Source: an uncultured Synergistales bacterium
GTDB taxonomy: Bacteria > Synergistota > Synergistia > Synergistales > Aminobacteriaceae
Direction of reading: 5' to 3'
Assembly: GCA_905233565.1 (NCBI GenBank)
Contig: CAJOCL010000001.1
Span: 157,101-221,100 of the forward strand
Length of the DNA: 64,000 bases
Positions 60,334 through 64,000 of this stretch are shown here, in pieces; position 1 is the stretch's first letter; each line of letters opens with the position of its first letter. The notes beneath the pieces are model-generated. The model was not told the DNA's origin. It ran no database searches and was given only the letters and a program-made list of their open reading frames with translations. A program made the position numbers and the translations under genes.

Positions 60334-61451
60334 TTTTTGAACCTGTCAAATAAACCTGTTTCGCCGTCACTGACCGGTGCTTTCATTTCGTCAGCAAGAG
60401 ATTTTATTAACTCTCTCTGTTTATCCGTTAATTTCTTTGGAATTTCGATATATACATGAGCGTATAAATCTCCTGTTGATTTAATGGCTGAATTTACGCG
60501 CGGCATTCCTTTGCCTTTGATTTTCAAAACCTGTGCGTGCTGTGTACCTGCAGGGACGCTGATATTTTCAAAAGTTCCGTCAAGAAGTTTAATCTTCGTT
60601 TCAGTTCCCAAGACTGCCTGAGGATAAGTCAGAATAAGGCTTGTATGAAGATCCGCGCCGTCCCGTTCAAATTCCGGGTTTACTTCGACATCAATAATCA
60701 GGTATAAATCTCCCGGCTTTCCGCCGTTCCGCCCTGCCTCGCCTGCACCTGAAATTCTGAGGCGCATATTACGTTCAACGCCTGCAGGGATTTTTACTTC
60801 AAGTTTGTGCTTTTTTCTGACCTGACCAGTTCCGCCGCATTCATCGCACTTGTCTCGTATGATTTTCCCCGTTCCGTGACAATCAGGGCATGTTGTTACG
60901 CTTACGAACTGACCAAAAAAGCTCTGCTGAGTCTGCCTGATTTGTCCCTGACCGTGACAGCGCGGACACGTTTCGGGTTTAGTGCCGGGTTTTGCGCCCG
61001 TTCCGCTGCAGTGCTGGCAGGTTTCGGACTTCATGACTTCAATATCACGCGTAACGCCCTTTGACGCTTCAAGCAAAGTAACGTGAACAATCTGTTCAAT
61101 GTCATCACCCCTTGAAGGTGAGTTCGGGTCATACTGCCTTCTTGAGGAAAAGCCGCTGCCGAATGCCTGAGAGAATAAATCGCCGAACAGATCGCCGAGA
61201 TCCATTCCGCCCATTCCTCCGAACGGGTCAGAATTTGGCCCTGTCGTCCCGAACTGGTCATAACGTGCGCGTTTTTCAGGGTCATTAAGCACCGAATAAG
61301 CCGCGTTAATCTTCTTGAATTTTTCCTCAATGTCCTTATCGCCCGGATGTGCATCGGGGTGATACTGATGAACTAACTTTCTGTATGATTTCTTTATATC
61401 CGCCTGTGTTGCGTCTCTTGGGACTTCAAGAATCGAATAAAGATCTTCCAA
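60318..61451 (-). CDS. dnaJ: Chaperone DnaJ
   Basis: J-domain YHPDAHPGDKDIEEKFKKINAAYSVL; four CxxCxGxG zinc motifs; TTG start. Confidence 0.97.
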   Translation of the reverse strand: MEDLYSILEVPRDATQADIKKSYRKLVHQYHPDAHPGDKDIEEKFKKINAAYSVLNDPEKRARYDQFGTTGPNSDPFGGMGGMDLGDLFGDLFSQAFGSGFSSRRQYDPNSPSRGDDIEQIVHVTLLEASKGVTRDIEVMKSETCQHCSGTGAKPGTKPETCPRCHGQGQIRQTQQSFFGQFVSVTTCPDCHGTGKIIRDKCDECGGTGQVRKKHKLEVKIPAGVERNMRLRISGAGEAGRNGGKPGDLYLIIDVEVNPEFERDGADLHTSLILTYPQAVLGTETKIKLLDGTFENISVPAGTQHAQVLKIKGKGMPRVNSAIKSTGDLYAHVYIEIPKKLTDKQRELIKSLADEMKAPVSDGETGLFDRFKKWFQE

Positions 61452-61469
61452 AAGTCAATATTCCTCCTT

Positions 61470-61509
61470 AAAAAAATTTACCCCTCTGAATTTATATCAA
61501 CAGAGGGGC
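61470..61509 (-). terminator. Rho-independent terminator
   Basis: CCCCTCTG...CAGAGGGG then T-run on minus strand. Confidence 0.7.
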
Positions 61510-61538
61510 ATTATATTACTCTGTTATTTCAGCTTATT

Positions 61539-62837
61539 TTAACGTCCTGAACGTCTTCTCTGATTGCGTCCCGGATTTTCAAGCCTTTGCTTTAACTCCT
61601 GAGCCGGCCTGTAATCGGGATTAATTGCCAATGCCCTGTCAGCCCAAGTTATTGCTTCGTCCCTTCTGTTCCTGAGCCTTTCAGCCGAGAGACCTGCCCA
61701 GTAAGCCGCCAGATAATTCACTGCCGGTTCAGCCTCATAAGCTGCCGAATAGCTTTCGAGAGCCTGAGTTATCCTGTTCGCGCTGTAACGTGAATATGCC
61801 TCTCTCTGCATTGCGATTAATTCGCGTCTTCTTTCTGCCGGGAGCTTATATGTAAGAATCATTGCGGCTTCTGTTGAACTGTTCGGATCAAAGGCCGGAA
61901 GTTCTTTAATCAGCGTTTCGAGTTCCTGAACATCAGCGGTCTTTTTGAGTGCCTCAGCTTCACGGCTTACGATTGCCGACTCTCTTGCTGCGAGTGCCGA
62001 AGTATTTTCAGTGAGCTTCTTTTCGCGTGCATCTAACTCCTGAGCGCGTGAATTAAGCTCGGCTTCTTTTTTTGCAAGCTCTTCTTCATGAGTTTTTACG
62101 TTGCCTGTTGTGTCGGCTAATTTCTGCTCCTGAGTGCTGACGGCTTTTTCACGTTCTGAAACGGCGTTTTCGCGTGATTTCAGGGCTGCATCGCGTGAAT
62201 TTAATTCTGTCTCAAGTGCTGAGAGCCTTGCGCCCGTGTTTTCGCGTTCGGTCAGGGCTGCTTCACGTTTAACAAGGTCTGCTTCTCTTGCCGTGAGCTT
62301 GTCGGCTGAGTCTTTTGCGGCGATTTTTGAATTGAGATCTGCTTCACGGTTTGCGAGGTCTGTTTCGCGCTTTGCAAGATCTGCTTCACGTCCTGCGAGT
62401 GCTGAGGATGCGTCAGTGAATTTCTGGCTTTCCTGAGCGAATGCCATTTCCCTGCGTGCTAACTCAGCTTCTCTTGCCATTAAATCCATTTCGCGCTTGT
62501 TCATTTGAGTTTCACGACCCAAGAGAACTGCGCTTGTTCCTGAAATTTCGCGGCTCTTGAGAGTAAGGGCAGAGGCACGAGAGACGAAATCTTTTTCCTG
62601 CTGAATGAGTTTCGCTTCACGCCCGGCGAGTTCCTGCGAAAGTGCTTCGAGTTCGGCGGCTTTCTGATTCACGGCATTTTCACGGAGCGTAATTTCATCG
62701 GGCTGTTCCGGCGGCTGAATATCCTGCGAATCTGCGGCGGCCTGCGTAACTTCAGCTTTATCTGCCGATTCGTATGCAGATGCACAAGGTATCAGGAACA
62801 TCATAAACAATATGAGCATTGCTGTCTTCTTAAACAT
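61539..62837 (-). CDS. Exported coiled-coil repeat protein with C-terminal TPR-like segment
   Basis: Signal peptide; iterated (L)xxREAxLxxRE repeats; ITQALESYSAAYEAEPAVNYLAAYWAGLSAERLRNRRDEAITWADRALAINPDY. Confidence 0.7.
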   Translation of the reverse strand: MFKKTAMLILFMMFLIPCASAYESADKAEVTQAAADSQDIQPPEQPDEITLRENAVNQKAAELEALSQELAGREAKLIQQEKDFVSRASALTLKSREISGTSAVLLGRETQMNKREMDLMAREAELARREMAFAQESQKFTDASSALAGREADLAKRETDLANREADLNSKIAAKDSADKLTAREADLVKREAALTERENTGARLSALETELNSRDAALKSRENAVSEREKAVSTQEQKLADTTGNVKTHEEELAKKEAELNSRAQELDAREKKLTENTSALAARESAIVSREAEALKKTADVQELETLIKELPAFDPNSSTEAAMILTYKLPAERRRELIAMQREAYSRYSANRITQALESYSAAYEAEPAVNYLAAYWAGLSAERLRNRRDEAITWADRALAINPDYRPAQELKQRLENPGRNQRRRSGR

Positions 62838-62990
62838 GACAATAATAATCCTCCCTGTTATGGAAAAAATTTTTTATGCTGATAATTCTATAATAACCGC
62901 AGATTTTTCACAAACGCCCTTAGCGTGTATAATATTTTTACCGCGAATTAAATCAAATTTCGTAAATCACAGAAAGGGGAAATTAAAAAA

Positions 62991-63881
62991 ATGTTTAAGC
63001 CGAAAGGTATAGTAATACCCGTAGTTACGCCGTTTGACGATCAGGGTCGTTTTATGGAAGAGGAATACAAAAAATTATTGCAGTACTTCATTGACAACGG
63101 GATTCACGGTGTATTCCCGTTCGGAACGTCAGGAGAGTTTTACGCATTCGACAACGGATTTTACCGCCGTGTCCTCGAAGTAACGTGCGAATATGCACGC
63201 GGAAAAATGGACATTTACGCAGGAGCAAATCATATTACGCCTAAAGGTGCGATCGAACTTGCGAAAATTGCCGAAGAAGTGAAAGTCGATGCGCTCAGCG
63301 TATTAACGCCGATGTTTGTCAGCCAGACACAGAGCGAACTTGAAATTTACTACCGCAAAATCGCCGATTCAACAAGCCTCCCGATCGTAATCTATAACAA
63401 CAAGCCGAAGACAAATGTCGGAGTTGCGCCCGAAACGATCCAGAAACTCGCAAAAATCCCGAACATAATCGCAGTCAAAGATTCAACGGGAGACATGACG
63501 AACAGCGAGGAATATATCAGGCTGACGAGGGATAATCCTGAATTTTGCGTCTTGATGGGACGCGACACGCTGATTTACGCGGCCTTATGGTACGGCGCTG
63601 CGGGTGCTATAACTTCATGCGGAAACATTGCGCCGAGAATTGCCGTTGACATTTACGAGAATTTCAAGGCAGGAAAGTATGACGCTGCACTTGAGGCACA
63701 GTTCAAGCTCAGTGAGCTGAGAATTGCTACAAATATGGGAAGTTTCCCTGTAGTCATCAAAGAAGCTCTGAACATGATCGGCTACAACGTCGGGAAATGT
63801 GCAGAACCCATTCAGCCCTTGACTGATGAACAGCACGCAAAACTTGAGGTCGTATTAAAGAATATCGGCCTTTTGAAATAA
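62991..63881 (+). CDS. Dihydrodipicolinate synthase/N-acetylneuraminate lyase family aldolase
   Basis: GIVIPVVTPFDDQGRFMEEEY; GVFPFGTSGEFYAF; IIAVKDSTGDM; function within family uncertain. Confidence 0.88.
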   Translation: MFKPKGIVIPVVTPFDDQGRFMEEEYKKLLQYFIDNGIHGVFPFGTSGEFYAFDNGFYRRVLEVTCEYARGKMDIYAGANHITPKGAIELAKIAEEVKVDALSVLTPMFVSQTQSELEIYYRKIADSTSLPIVIYNNKPKTNVGVAPETIQKLAKIPNIIAVKDSTGDMTNSEEYIRLTRDNPEFCVLMGRDTLIYAALWYGAAGAITSCGNIAPRIAVDIYENFKAGKYDAALEAQFKLSELRIATNMGSFPVVIKEALNMIGYNVGKCAEPIQPLTDEQHAKLEVVLKNIGLLK

Positions 63882-64000
63882 CTTTTACCCTCCTGCCCCT
63901 TGCTAAACTTAATTTTCGGGGGAGGGGGGGGGGTAACACATAATTCATTTTTTTTGTTAGAATTGTAGGCAAAATAACAACAAGGAGGCAAAGTTTTAAG

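Overview
The 64 kb window is gene-dense and looks like the chromosome of an anaerobic diderm, probably Synergistota-like (inferred from an SLH-domain porin, an Rnf complex and overall gene content). Most of it is ordinary core genome: rnfCDGEAB, an RND efflux pair, a TamB/AsmA-like protein, argC-argB-argD, mnmA/larE, ftsEX with two EnvC-like M23 proteins and ctpA, purA, pyk, cdaA-cdaR, rpsD, a SAM-I riboswitch with metK, a metal ABC transporter, glf, coaD, an SLH porin, alaS, acpS, dnaJ and a dapA-family gene. No CRISPR array, prophage, intact IS or convincing tRNA/rRNA was seen. The items most worth follow-up are: (i) a structured, promoter-linked orphan RNA candidate at ~12.8-12.96 kb with a perfect palindrome over its -10 box; (ii) a decay zone at ~41.5-43.75 kb holding a lipoprotein whose SD-linked start is out of frame, an IS256-family 3' remnant and a flagellin C-terminal remnant; (iii) several homologues that have lost hallmark catalytic residues (Mrr-like, YedF-like, one of two tandem EnvC/M23 paralogues); (iv) a toxin-first, RelE-type three-gene cassette directly behind the porin terminator; (v) a hairpin at the predicted 5' end of the porin mRNA. 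I could not establish a clearly new multi-gene system from sequence alone.
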